A DNA stretch of 8,610 nucleotides. It comes from Phycisphaeraceae bacterium (GTDB lineage: Bacteria > Planctomycetota > Phycisphaerae > Phycisphaerales > Phycisphaeraceae). Shown piece after piece: positions 1 to 6,081 of this stretch. The position numbers and the translations under genes are program-made. Position 1 is the first letter of the stretch. Every line of letters begins with the position of its first letter. The DNA lies in NCBI GenBank assembly GCA_029260695.1, contig JAJDCT010000399.1:1-8610 (forward strand), given 5' to 3'. Below the pieces are notes generated by a model, which worked only from the letters and a program-made list of their open reading frames with translations, was not told where the DNA came from and did no database searches.

Positions 1-224
1 TGAACCCCCGTCACCCCGAACCACTGAAAACACTTGTCCAATAGAGACTCGGCGACGATCGGCGGAAGACGTTGGTCGCCCGCCGGCGCAAGCCAGAACG
101 TCCCCAACTCGTACAGCACAAGCAATGGCAATAGGAAGTACAGCCCCTGCAGCGGCCACTGGCTTCGGTCCCAGTAACCGGCGTAGGCGTGGCTGACAGG
201 ATGATGGCTTGAGTTATGCGGCAC
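1..224 (-). CDS. Probable CPBP-type intramembrane protease, N-terminal part only
   Basis: This partial reading frame runs off the left edge; 74 codons are visible. The proposed start is a GTG at 222-224, because an in-frame stop lies 12 codons upstream and no ATG occurs between. No clear Shine-Dalgarno precedes it. Residues 1-24 are polar (His/Ser-rich, then GYWDRS). Residues 25-47 form a hydrophobic membrane segment (LQGLYFLLPLLVLYELGTFW). A soluble stretch, LPPIVAESLLDKCFQWFGV, follows. A polar leader, one helix with LLVLYELG, and a linker before a 'Q/L-FGV' helix is how I remember planctomycete CPBP (CAAX-like) membrane proteases starting. The catalytic EExxxR and HxxxN motifs would lie outside the window, so the family call is an inference. 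An unrelated multi-pass membrane protein remains possible. A different frame over the same bases gives a 91-codon GTG ORF with Ser/Arg/Cys-rich content, which looks like a shadow. Confidence 0.5.
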   Translation of the reverse strand, partial: MPHNSSHHPVSHAYAGYWDRSQWPLQGLYFLLPLLVLYELGTFWLAPAGDQRLPPIVAESLLDKCFQWFGVTGV

Positions 225-270
225 GGTCTGGTGGGCCCGAGGTCGGGCATTTTATGGGCTAGGTCGTCAT

Positions 271-291
271 GGATCGTGTCAGCCACGATCC
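271..291. repeat. Perfect 8-bp inverted repeat (hairpin) between apt and the membrane protein gene
   Basis: GGATCGTG at 271-278 and CACGATCC at 284-291 are exact reverse complements separated by TCAGC. It lies 111 bases downstream of the apt stop and 46 bases upstream of the start of the next minus-strand gene. No T-tract follows on either strand, so it is not a canonical intrinsic terminator. It could be an operator for the membrane protein gene or a stabilising 3' hairpin for apt mRNA. Confidence 0.5.
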
Positions 292-402
292 TCAGTAGAG
301 CATTCTACGATCTTCTGCATCGGTCAACTCATACGAAGCGCCGTGACTTGTCGCGTCTGATACATCCCCAGTAAACAGGCTCGTCATTCATCGCCGTGCC
401 GC

Positions 403-924
403 TTAGTCGTCATAAGTCAACACCGCGTGGACCGCGCCGTGGTCGCTGACCATCTCACGGCCGGGCAGGAACCCCAATTCGATCAACACCGTGATCCCCA
501 CGATGTCCCCGCCCATCTTGCCGATCAGGTCACAGCTGGCTTTCATCGTCCCCCCGGTCGCCAGGAGGTCGTCCACCATCAGCACGCGCTGGCCTTTGAG
601 GACCGCGTCGGTGTGGACTTCAAGGGTATCACTGCCGTATTCCAGGTCGTAGCTGATCGCGTGGGTCTCGGAGGGCAGTTTGTCGGGCTTGCGGATCGGC
701 ACAAACCCAGCCGAGAGTGCCTGGGCGATCGCCGTCCCGAAGATAAACCCCCTGGACTCGGCCCCGCAGACCAGGTCCACGGCTTTGCCCCGCCACGGGC
801 TCGCCATCAGCTCGACCGCCATCGCCAGCCCCGAAGGGTCGCGAAGCAGCGGTGTGATGTCTTTGTACTGGATACCGGGCTTGGGCCAGTCCGGGATATT
901 ACGGATCAGTTGGTTCAGGTCCAT
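403..924 (-). CDS. apt: Adenine phosphoribosyltransferase
   Basis: Apt is a cytoplasmic purine-salvage enzyme that makes AMP and pyrophosphate from adenine and PRPP. The product is 173 residues, close to the usual 170-183. The N-terminus has the family pattern IRNIPDWPKPGIQYKDITPLL (residues 7-27; family consensus I+xxPDFPKPGIxFKDIT). ESRGFIFG at 56-63 matches the conserved E-[SA]-RGF adenine-site segment. The PRPP-binding loop VLMVDDLLATGGT is at 114-126, with the paired acidic residues and TGGT intact. The ATG at 922-924 was chosen because homology begins there; the frame stays open upstream to 1167, but that extra 81-codon stretch is basic, low in recognisable content and overlaps murA. 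No strong Shine-Dalgarno is seen before the ATG. The gene diverges from murA across 186 bases. The TAA at 403-405 is 178 bases from the next minus-strand gene, so co-transcription with it is uncertain. Confidence 0.95.
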   Translation of the reverse strand: MDLNQLIRNIPDWPKPGIQYKDITPLLRDPSGLAMAVELMASPWRGKAVDLVCGAESRGFIFGTAIAQALSAGFVPIRKPDKLPSETHAISYDLEYGSDTLEVHTDAVLKGQRVLMVDDLLATGGTMKASCDLIGKMGGDIVGITVLIELGFLPGREMVSDHGAVHAVLTYDD

Positions 925-982
925 GGAGTTGACACGATCAAGGTTCGGGGTTTTCCAAGGATCAGGAAACACGCGGCGAATG

Positions 983-1009
983 GCCGATACAACCGTGTGG
1001 CCTATCGGC
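983..1009. repeat. Inverted repeat in the apt/murA divergent region
   Basis: GCCGATA at 983-989 and TATCGGC at 1003-1009 are exact reverse complements with 13 bases between. A further copy of GCCGATAC (also at 983-990) lies at 1075-1082, nearer murA. The repeat is in the 186-base space between the divergent apt and murA starts, where an operator or promoter would be expected. I see no convincing -35/-10 pair: TTGACA occurs at 926-931 but has no good -10 at the right spacing. The regulatory role is a guess. Confidence 0.3.
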
Positions 1010-1110
1010 GCACGTTGTACCATGACGCCCGCGCAGTGTCTTGTGTGACCCCTGCAACGACCCGACACCCACCTGCCGATACCCAAACCCCGATAGCCGA
1101 GCCCCGATTT

Positions 1111-2430
1111 ATGGACGCATTTATTATCAAAGGTGGCCGAGAACTCCAAGGCACCGTCCGTGTGCATGGCTCAAAGAACGCCAGCCTCCCTCTCATGGCT
1201 GCAGCCTTGCTCACCGATCAGGCCGTGACCCTGCACGACGTCCCGGACCTCTCTGATATCCGCAACATGACCCGGCTGCTGGGGACGCTTGGCTGCGAAA
1301 CCGATCGCTGCGACACCGACCCGGGCCGACCCATCACGATCCACGCCACCGATCAGACCCAGACCGCAGCGCCCTACGACATCGTGAAGACTATGCGGGC
1401 CGGCATCTGCGTCCTCGGACCCCTCCTGGCTAAACGCGGCAAGGCCCGGGTCTCCATGCCCGGCGGCTGCGCCATCGGTGACCGCCCCGTTGACCTGCAC
1501 TTACACGGTCTTCGTGCCTTAGGGGCAGAGATCTCACTGGATGCAGGTGATATCGTCGCCACCGCCCCGGGAGGCAGGCTCGTCGGTGGGCACGTCTTCC
1601 TGGGTGGACCCAGTGGCTCCACCGTCCTGGGCACCGCCAACGTCCTGTGCGCCGCCGTCCTCGCCAAAGGCCAGACCGTCATCGAGTCCGCCGCCTGCGA
1701 ACCGGAGATCGAAGACCTCGCCGACCTGCTCACCCAGATGGGCGCGAAGATCCAAGGCGCAGGCTCCCCCCGTTTAGTAATTGACGGCGTGGATGAGCTT
1801 TCCGGCGCAGATCATCGCGTCATCCCCGACCGCATCGAGGCCGGCACCTACGTCTGCGCCGCCGCCATCACTCACAGCAACATCAGGCTCGATAACTTCC
1901 CCACCGATGCTCTAGGCGCAGCGCTGGACCGACTTAATGCCATCGGCGTCGAAGTCGCACCGGTCACAACCGACGGGCAACCCGTGGACCGGCACCGCGG
2001 CTCCGTCACCGTCAACACAGCCGACACCCTCAAGCCCGTCCAGGTCTTCACTCAGCCACACCCCGGCTTCCCCACCGACCTGCAGGCACAGATCATGTCA
2101 CTGCTCTGCCTGGCGGACGGGAACAGCTCCATCACCGAGAAGATCTTCCCCGACCGCTTCCTCCACGTCGCAGAACTCCTGCGGATGGGCGCCAACCTCA
2201 CACGCAACGGCCCGTCCGTCGTCGTCACCGGTGTCCGTGAACTGATCGGCGCACCGGTCATGGCCTCCGATCTCCGCGCCTCCGCCGGGCTCGTCCTGGC
2301 TGGGCTCGCCGCCAAAGGCACCACCACCATCAACCGCGTCTACCACCTGGACCGCGGCTACGAACGCATGGAAATCACCCTCCAGGCCTTGGGCGCAGAC
2401 ATCCAGCGCGTCAAAGAAGAGAACCTCTGA
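1111..2430 (+). CDS. murA: UDP-N-acetylglucosamine 1-carboxyvinyltransferase
   Basis: MurA catalyses the first committed step of peptidoglycan synthesis in the cytoplasm, moving enolpyruvate from phosphoenolpyruvate to UDP-GlcNAc. The product is 439 residues with the EPSP-synthase-like double-domain fold. Recognisable landmarks are SKNAS at 21-25 (active-site Lys22/Asn23), KTMRAG at 93-98 (equivalent to the Arg91 region of E. coli MurA), [14 protein letters not shown] at 117-130 with catalytic Cys120, [10 protein letters not shown] at 318-327 with the base Asp323, [14 protein letters not shown] at 348-361, [14 protein letters not shown] at 387-400 and [15 protein letters not shown] near the C-terminus. 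Because the Cys is present rather than Asp, the enzyme should be fosfomycin-sensitive by family rules. The ATG at 1111 is where homology begins; the frame is open back to 427, but that part is antisense to apt. The next gene starts four bases after the TGA. Confidence 0.97.
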   Translation: MDAFIIKGGRELQGTVRVHGSKNASLPLMAAALLTDQAVTLHDVPDLSDIRNMTRLLGTLGCETDRCDTDPGRPITIHATDQTQTAAPYDIVKTMRAGICVLGPLLAKRGKARVSMPGGCAIGDRPVDLHLHGLRALGAEISLDAGDIVATAPGGRLVGGHVFLGGPSGSTVLGTANVLCAAVLAKGQTVIESAACEPEIEDLADLLTQMGAKIQGAGSPRLVIDGVDELSGADHRVIPDRIEAGTYVCAAAITHSNIRLDNFPTDALGAALDRLNAIGVEVAPVTTDGQPVDRHRGSVTVNTADTLKPVQVFTQPHPGFPTDLQAQIMSLLCLADGNSSITEKIFPDRFLHVAELLRMGANLTRNGPSVVVTGVRELIGAPVMASDLRASAGLVLAGLAAKGTTTINRVYHLDRGYERMEITLQALGADIQRVKEENL

Positions 2431-2434
2431 TAAG

Positions 2435-2674
2435 ATGCGTGATATGAGTGACGCAACCCCCATCGACGCCGATGTTTTGAGTGTGTTTCGCTGCCCCCTG
2501 ACGCGATCGGGTCTGACACAGCAGGGCAACGAATTGGTCGCCGAGGTCGGTGGCCTGCGCTACCCCATCAATGATGGCATACCCATCCTCCTCATCGACG
2601 AAGCCACCCTCCCCGATGGCATCTCATCACTCGATGAATTCAAGCAGAAGTTCGCACACCAGATCCCCGGTTAA
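2435..2674 (+). CDS. Trm112/YcaR-like small protein (UPF0434 type)
   Basis: The product is 79 residues. The pattern is that of bacterial YcaR/Trm112-like proteins: a short N-terminal helix (DADVLSVF, 12-19), then RCPLTRSGL (19-27), an EL-V-E--GLRYPINDGIPILLIDEA core (34-57) and a polar tail. The LRYPINDGIPILL segment is the family's hallmark strand pair. Only one cysteine (Cys20) remains, so the zinc knot of eukaryotic Trm112 is absent, as in many bacterial members. Eukaryotic Trm112 activates methyltransferases; the bacterial role is not well settled. Two starts are possible, ATG at 2435 and ATG at 2444 (MSDATP). The purine-rich AAGAAGAGAA at 2414-2423, inside the end of murA, could serve either. 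Four-base spacing after murA suggests one transcript and perhaps translational coupling. It converges on the phosphoesterase gene with 10 bases between the stops. Confidence 0.85.
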   Translation: MRDMSDATPIDADVLSVFRCPLTRSGLTQQGNELVAEVGGLRYPINDGIPILLIDEATLPDGISSLDEFKQKFAHQIPG

Positions 2675-2684
2675 TCTGCCCGTC

Positions 2685-4832
2685 TCATTCCGTGGGATAC
2701 CGATCAATCACCCGTCCCTGATCATCCACCGCTAAAAAATCCCGCTCGTCACCGTCTAGCGTCACCCGGATGACATGCCGCGTGGAGGCCGTCTTTTCTA
2801 AGTAAGGCCTCTGCTCCGGCGTCGCCACCGTCCGGGGCACAACGCCCCAGCAGCCGTCGCCCAGGTACAGGACACCTTCCGGGTCTGGCTCGCCGCCGGT
2901 CAAACGATGCGTGCGTTTGTAGGTGTGGTCGTGGTTCTCGAAAGACACATCCACCCCGTAGCGATCAAACAACGGCACCCAGTGCCGACGCGCCAACTCA
3001 CTGTATGTGCCCTCGAACTCCCGGTGCGACGGGTACGCCGGCACATGGTAGGCGGTGAATAGATGCGGCCGATCAACCCGAGCAGCCAACGCCTCGCCCA
3101 GCCAGTCCGTCTGATTGCCGCCGTGCGCGCTGACGTGCCCCGAGTCCAGCAAGACCAGTGACAGGTAATCGCCGAAGTCGATCGTCGCGTAGGTGTTTTC
3201 AGGGTACAGCCCGTCGAACAACGCCAGGAACAGCGGCGATTGCACACGCGTCTGCCCCCAACTCCCATCGACCTCGTGGTTCCCGATCGCACACAGCATC
3301 GGGATCAGCCGCCCATCGGGGTCCACCATGTTCTCACGCCACAGCCGTAGGAATTGAACCCAGAGGTGCGGCGAACGCCCGTTGGCGTAAGCGCAGTCCC
3401 CGCCGATCAGACCGAATATCGGGTGCCACTGCGCTGCCTGGCGGTGTAGATCTTTGACGTACTCACTGGTCCCCACGTCCCCGCCGGTGACGAAGACCAG
3501 CGGCTTATCCAACGTCGCCGGGGCCGTGCGGAAACGGTGCGGAATCGCATCTGTCCCGCCGACCCGCAAGACGTACTCGCCACCGGGTTGCAGTCCATCG
3601 AATGTGGCGCGATGTACGAACAGCCCGCTGTAATCCCCGAAAGGAAGAATCTGTGTTGTCTTGGTCGCGTTGAGCGGCCGGTTTGATTCATCTTCTATCC
3701 CGTGGAAGGCTCCAATAGAAACAGGCATAGATTCAGGCCGACGCACCGACATCCACTTCATCGGCCTGGCAAACGCCACCCGCTCCCCGCCCACATACGC
3801 GCTTACCTTCCCCCACCGCGTCCCCTCCGGCGGAGCGTCAAGCCGTACCGTTCCTATCGCACGCCCATCGGCCGACTCCAACACACCTTCGCCGATTACT
3901 ATGTCACCGCTCTTTGCCGTGATCGCTTGGCCCGACAATGCCGCGCCAGCCCACACCACCAGTTCCGCCTCCCGATCGTCACGGCTGACCTGGGCCCTCG
4001 CAACCGACTTCGGCCCGGCGTGATCCGCTAAACGCAGCTTATACATCGACTCGGGCTGCTCGTGCGCATCCCGATCTTTATGCCACCAGATACCCTTGGT
4101 CTTCTCGCCCGCATCTCTATCGTTCATATAGAATTGAAACGCCACTTCACCACCATCCGCGAAGGTTCCTGGGTCGATCCCCAGATTCGACCACGGCAGC
4201 AACATCTCAATCACATACCCACCCTCGATCACTGCGCATGCGCTCTTGGCCTCCAGATCTCCGCTCGCACGATCCCGGCGATAGTCGTAGAACCATCGCT
4301 GCGCACCGCCGCGCTTCTGATCTGCGCCGGGCGCGACCAGAACCTGGTACCGTTGGTCCGAACCCACACCCGTGGAAATGAATACCTCTACTGAGTCCGC
4401 AGCCCACAGCGATTCGGGATCATCCGATTCATCCGCCACATCGTCACGCACCTCGATTAAGACCAGCAGGCCGCGGCTGTCCCAGCCCAGTTTCGCCTTA
4501 GCGCTCAGGTCCGCCGGTTCATAAACCTCGCCATCCGCTCCCGCGAGGAACCCGACCTCAAAGCCCCCGCCGTCCCAGTCATCTGTCTTGCCGTCGATCT
4601 TGACACCGTACATACCCGGCACATCAAACCCGGGCACCTCATCCGACGCACCATCAGCCAACGGTAACGGTTCGCCTTCTTCTAACCATTGCGCCACAAT
4701 CGACGTCGTCGGATCACCGAACCATGTCAAGAATAAAGTGTCCGGGTCGGCGTTTTGCGCAACCGCCTTCCCGCCACCCAACACCGACATGCCCACACAC
4801 CCGAGCCACAGTATCGATTGCACGTGTTTCAT
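2685..4832 (-). CDS. Exported purple-acid-phosphatase-like metallophosphoesterase with inserted CBM9-like domain
   Basis: The 715-residue product starts with a signal peptide (hydrophobic 6-24, likely cleavage after AVA, 23-25). Residues 30-50 (DPDTLFLTWFGDPTTSIVAQW) look like the first strand of the purple acid phosphatase (PAP) N-terminal Fn3-like domain. A CBM9/DOMON-like sugar-binding module follows at about 64-268 (IDGKTDDW, LGWDSRGLLVLIEVRDD, ADSVEVFIST, GYVIEMLLPWSNLG). A beta-rich linker of about 270-370 comes next. The rest of the Fn3-like domain seems to resume at about 388-437 (FVHRATFDGLQPGGEYVLRVG). The catalytic domain has all five PAP-type metal blocks: GDVG 451-454, GDCAY 478-482 (including the Tyr that ligates iron in purple enzymes), GNHE 517-520, AYH 594-596 and NHDH 633-636, where the usual Gly is Asn. 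It probably hydrolyses phosphate esters or diesters outside the cytoplasm. ATG at 4830-4832; no clear Shine-Dalgarno. It diverges from the NIF3-like gene. Confidence 0.88.
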   Translation of the reverse strand: MKHVQSILWLGCVGMSVLGGGKAVAQNADPDTLFLTWFGDPTTSIVAQWLEEGEPLPLADGASDEVPGFDVPGMYGVKIDGKTDDWDGGGFEVGFLAGADGEVYEPADLSAKAKLGWDSRGLLVLIEVRDDVADESDDPESLWAADSVEVFISTGVGSDQRYQVLVAPGADQKRGGAQRWFYDYRRDRASGDLEAKSACAVIEGGYVIEMLLPWSNLGIDPGTFADGGEVAFQFYMNDRDAGEKTKGIWWHKDRDAHEQPESMYKLRLADHAGPKSVARAQVSRDDREAELVVWAGAALSGQAITAKSGDIVIGEGVLESADGRAIGTVRLDAPPEGTRWGKVSAYVGGERVAFARPMKWMSVRRPESMPVSIGAFHGIEDESNRPLNATKTTQILPFGDYSGLFVHRATFDGLQPGGEYVLRVGGTDAIPHRFRTAPATLDKPLVFVTGGDVGTSEYVKDLHRQAAQWHPIFGLIGGDCAYANGRSPHLWVQFLRLWRENMVDPDGRLIPMLCAIGNHEVDGSWGQTRVQSPLFLALFDGLYPENTYATIDFGDYLSLVLLDSGHVSAHGGNQTDWLGEALAARVDRPHLFTAYHVPAYPSHREFEGTYSELARRHWVPLFDRYGVDVSFENHDHTYKRTHRLTGGEPDPEGVLYLGDGCWGVVPRTVATPEQRPYLEKTASTRHVIRVTLDGDERDFLAVDDQGRVIDRYPTE

Positions 4833-4907
4833 TTCTCTATGGTAACGCCGCTTTACGCCGGGATCACCCTGCCGGACCAGCCTCAGCGGTTTACGATCCT
4901 TGCCGGG

Positions 4908-4913
4908 TATACT
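4908..4913 (+). promoter_or_regulatory. Candidate -10 element upstream of the NIF3-like gene
   Basis: TATACT matches five of six bases of the sigma-70 -10 consensus and lies 54 bases before the ATG at 4968. No good -35 is seen at 16-18 bases spacing; TTTACG at 4890-4895 is only 12 bases away. The box sits in the 135-base region shared with the divergent phosphoesterase gene. Confidence 0.3.
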
Positions 4914-4936
4914 CAGTTGTGCGGTTTATCCATTAT

Positions 4937-4955
4937 TCCCTCACTTATCCCTCAC
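4937..4955 (+). repeat. Tandem TCCCTCAC repeat before the NIF3-like gene
   Basis: TCCCTCAC occurs at 4937-4944 and again at 4948-4955, an 11-base period of about one helical turn, between the candidate -10 and the ribosome binding site. The arrangement fits a small direct-repeat operator or a pyrimidine-rich leader element. It could also be chance in C/T-rich sequence. Confidence 0.35.
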
Positions 4956-4958
4956 ACC

Positions 4959-4962
4959 GGAG
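4959..4962 (+). promoter_or_regulatory. Ribosome binding site deciding the NIF3-like start
   Basis: GGAG is followed by five bases (TCAAC) and then ATG at 4968. It supports this start over the long open extension back to 4755, which reads antisense through the phosphoesterase signal peptide. Confidence 0.55.
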
Positions 4963-4967
4963 TCAAC

Positions 4968-5882
4968 ATGTCTGACAAACAACTCATCCAACGGCGTGAC
5001 TTCCTGAAGACTGCACCCCTGATGGTCGGCGGGATCGCAGCGCTGGCGCAGGCCAACACCGCCAATCAAGCCCCGGCCCCCTCGCCCGTCACCGTCCAGG
5101 ACGTGATCGACCTGATCCTCGATCACGCAAACGTCGAGCCGATCCAGGATACGGTCGATACGATCAAGGTCGGCGACCCCGACCAGCCCGTCCGTGGCAT
5201 CGTCACCACGTTCATGGCGACCACGAAAGTCATAGACTGGGCCATCCATAACCGAGCCTTCTCTGCCAATTTCATCATCACGCACGAGCCTACTTTCTAC
5301 AGCCACGGCGATGAGACCGACTGGCTCGAAAACGACAACGTCTACCAACACAAACGCGCCTTGCTGGACAAACACGGCATCACCGTCTGGCGCTACCACG
5401 ACCACATCCACAAGATCGTCCCTGATCCGATCTTCACCGGCCTAGTCGACCGGCTCGGCTGGACCGCGATGATCGACCCCGACGATGGCCGAACCTGTCA
5501 CATCCCACAGACAACGCTCGCCGACCTCGTCCGACATTGCAAAGAGCACCTGCGCCTGAAAGCCATACGCCACGTCGGCGACGCGGACATGCCCTGCAAA
5601 ACCGTCGGCCTGCTCCCCGGCGCGTGGGGCGGCAAACCCCAGATCGGTTTCCTCGCCGAGGGCAACCTCGACGTCCTGATCTGCGGCGAGGTCAACGAGT
5701 GGGAAACCAACGAATACGTCCGCGACTCCCAACACACCAACCGTCCCTTGGGCCTGATCGTTACCGGCCACCAAGGCAGCGAAGAAGACGGCATGCGTAC
5801 CCTCGCCACCTGGCTCAACGAGCAATACCCCCACATCCCGACTCGCCACCGCTTTGCAGACGATCCGTTTACGCATCTCTGA
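4968..5882 (+). CDS. Tat-exported NIF3-like (GTP cyclohydrolase I type 2/NIF3 family) dinuclear-metal protein
   Basis: The product is 304 residues. A twin-arginine signal (QRRDFLKT at 8-15, hydrophobic 16-27, Ala-rich end near 26-36) predicts folded export. The mature part begins with VTVQDVIDLILDHA (41-54) and carries VDTIKVGDPDQPVRGIVTTFMAT (63-85), THEPTFY (105-111), WRYHDHIH (141-148), TVGLLPGAWGG (212-222) and TGHQGSEEDGM (266-276). NIF3/YbgI relatives bind two metals through His residues near 'HHP', an Asp, and a C-terminal HxxxE; the likely counterparts here are His106, Asp145, His268 and Glu272. The central PII-like insert of longer members is absent. The biochemical role of the family is unresolved; hydrolase or metal-insertion roles have been suggested. 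RRDFLKT and a good GGAG site support the ATG at 4968. It diverges from the exported phosphoesterase and is followed by 199 non-coding bases. The family call is firm, the function is not. Confidence 0.85.
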   Translation: MSDKQLIQRRDFLKTAPLMVGGIAALAQANTANQAPAPSPVTVQDVIDLILDHANVEPIQDTVDTIKVGDPDQPVRGIVTTFMATTKVIDWAIHNRAFSANFIITHEPTFYSHGDETDWLENDNVYQHKRALLDKHGITVWRYHDHIHKIVPDPIFTGLVDRLGWTAMIDPDDGRTCHIPQTTLADLVRHCKEHLRLKAIRHVGDADMPCKTVGLLPGAWGGKPQIGFLAEGNLDVLICGEVNEWETNEYVRDSQHTNRPLGLIVTGHQGSEEDGMRTLATWLNEQYPHIPTRHRFADDPFTHL

Positions 5883-5958
5883 ATAACCTTTGATACCTCG
5901 GTCTTGCTATCCCATTCGTTTGCATCCGATCCATCCGAGTCATTTCTCCCGTTGCTTT

Positions 5959-5988
5959 CCTTGGCGTCCTCTGCGCCATGGCGGTTCA
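5959..5988. repeat. 9-base-periodic intergenic element
   Basis: On the plus strand this reads as three degenerate 9-base units centred on TTGGCGTCC, TCTGCGCCA and TGGCGGTTC. On the minus strand it reads AACCGCCATGGCGCAGAG followed by GACGCCAAGGAAA. From memory, such AACCGC..CAGAGGACGC..AAG strings are scattered between genes in many environmental bacteria. It lies in the 199-base gap between the NIF3-like and YhaM-like genes. No function is known to me. Confidence 0.4.
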
Positions 5989-6006
5989 TGTGCTGTTTAT
6001 CCCCGG

Positions 6007-6036
6007 TTCGCCCCCGGATACGCGGGCGGCTATCAT
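6007..6036 (+). promoter_or_regulatory. Candidate promoter of the YhaM-like gene
   Basis: TATCAT at 6031-6036 matches five of six bases of the -10 consensus. TTCGCC at 6007-6012, 18 bases upstream, is a weak -35. A start about seven bases beyond would leave a leader of roughly 40 bases with a strong ribosome binding site. The spacer is GC-rich and contains a short CGCCC/GGGCG inverted repeat. Confidence 0.35.
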
Positions 6037-6067
6037 GCCCGGCTCGCTTGAAACCGCCCACCCCATT

Positions 6068-6074
6068 GGAAGGA
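6068..6074 (+). promoter_or_regulatory. Strong ribosome binding site for a GTG start
   Basis: GGAAGGA is seven bases before the GTG at 6082. It decides in favour of the GTG start, which also matches where the protein's OB-fold homology begins. Confidence 0.65.
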
Positions 6075-6081
6075 ATCGCCC

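Noticed and set aside
11..286. A 91-codon minus-strand ORF at the left edge
   Set aside because: Its composition is rich in Ser, Arg and Cys; the neighbouring frame gives a plausible membrane segment and is preferred.
926..931. TTGACA as a murA -35 box
   Set aside because: It is a perfect -35 match, but no acceptable -10 follows at 16-18 bases and it lies 180 bases before murA.
427..1110. A 228-codon open extension at the N-terminus of murA
   Set aside because: It is antisense to apt, has no resemblance to MurA, and the standard MurA N-terminus begins exactly at the ATG at 1111.
925..1167. An 81-codon open extension at the N-terminus of Apt
   Set aside because: Apt homology begins at the ATG at 922-924; the extension overlaps the start of murA and looks like unconstrained GC-rich reading frame.
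5931..5945. Short ATCCGATCCATCCGA tandem-like stretch in the gap before the YhaM-like gene
   Set aside because: It is too short and degenerate to distinguish from chance.
5498..6061. A 187-codon minus-strand ORF overlapping the NIF3-like gene and the following gap
   Set aside because: Most of it is antisense to a well-supported gene, it begins in non-coding repeat-like sequence, and the product has no recognisable domain.
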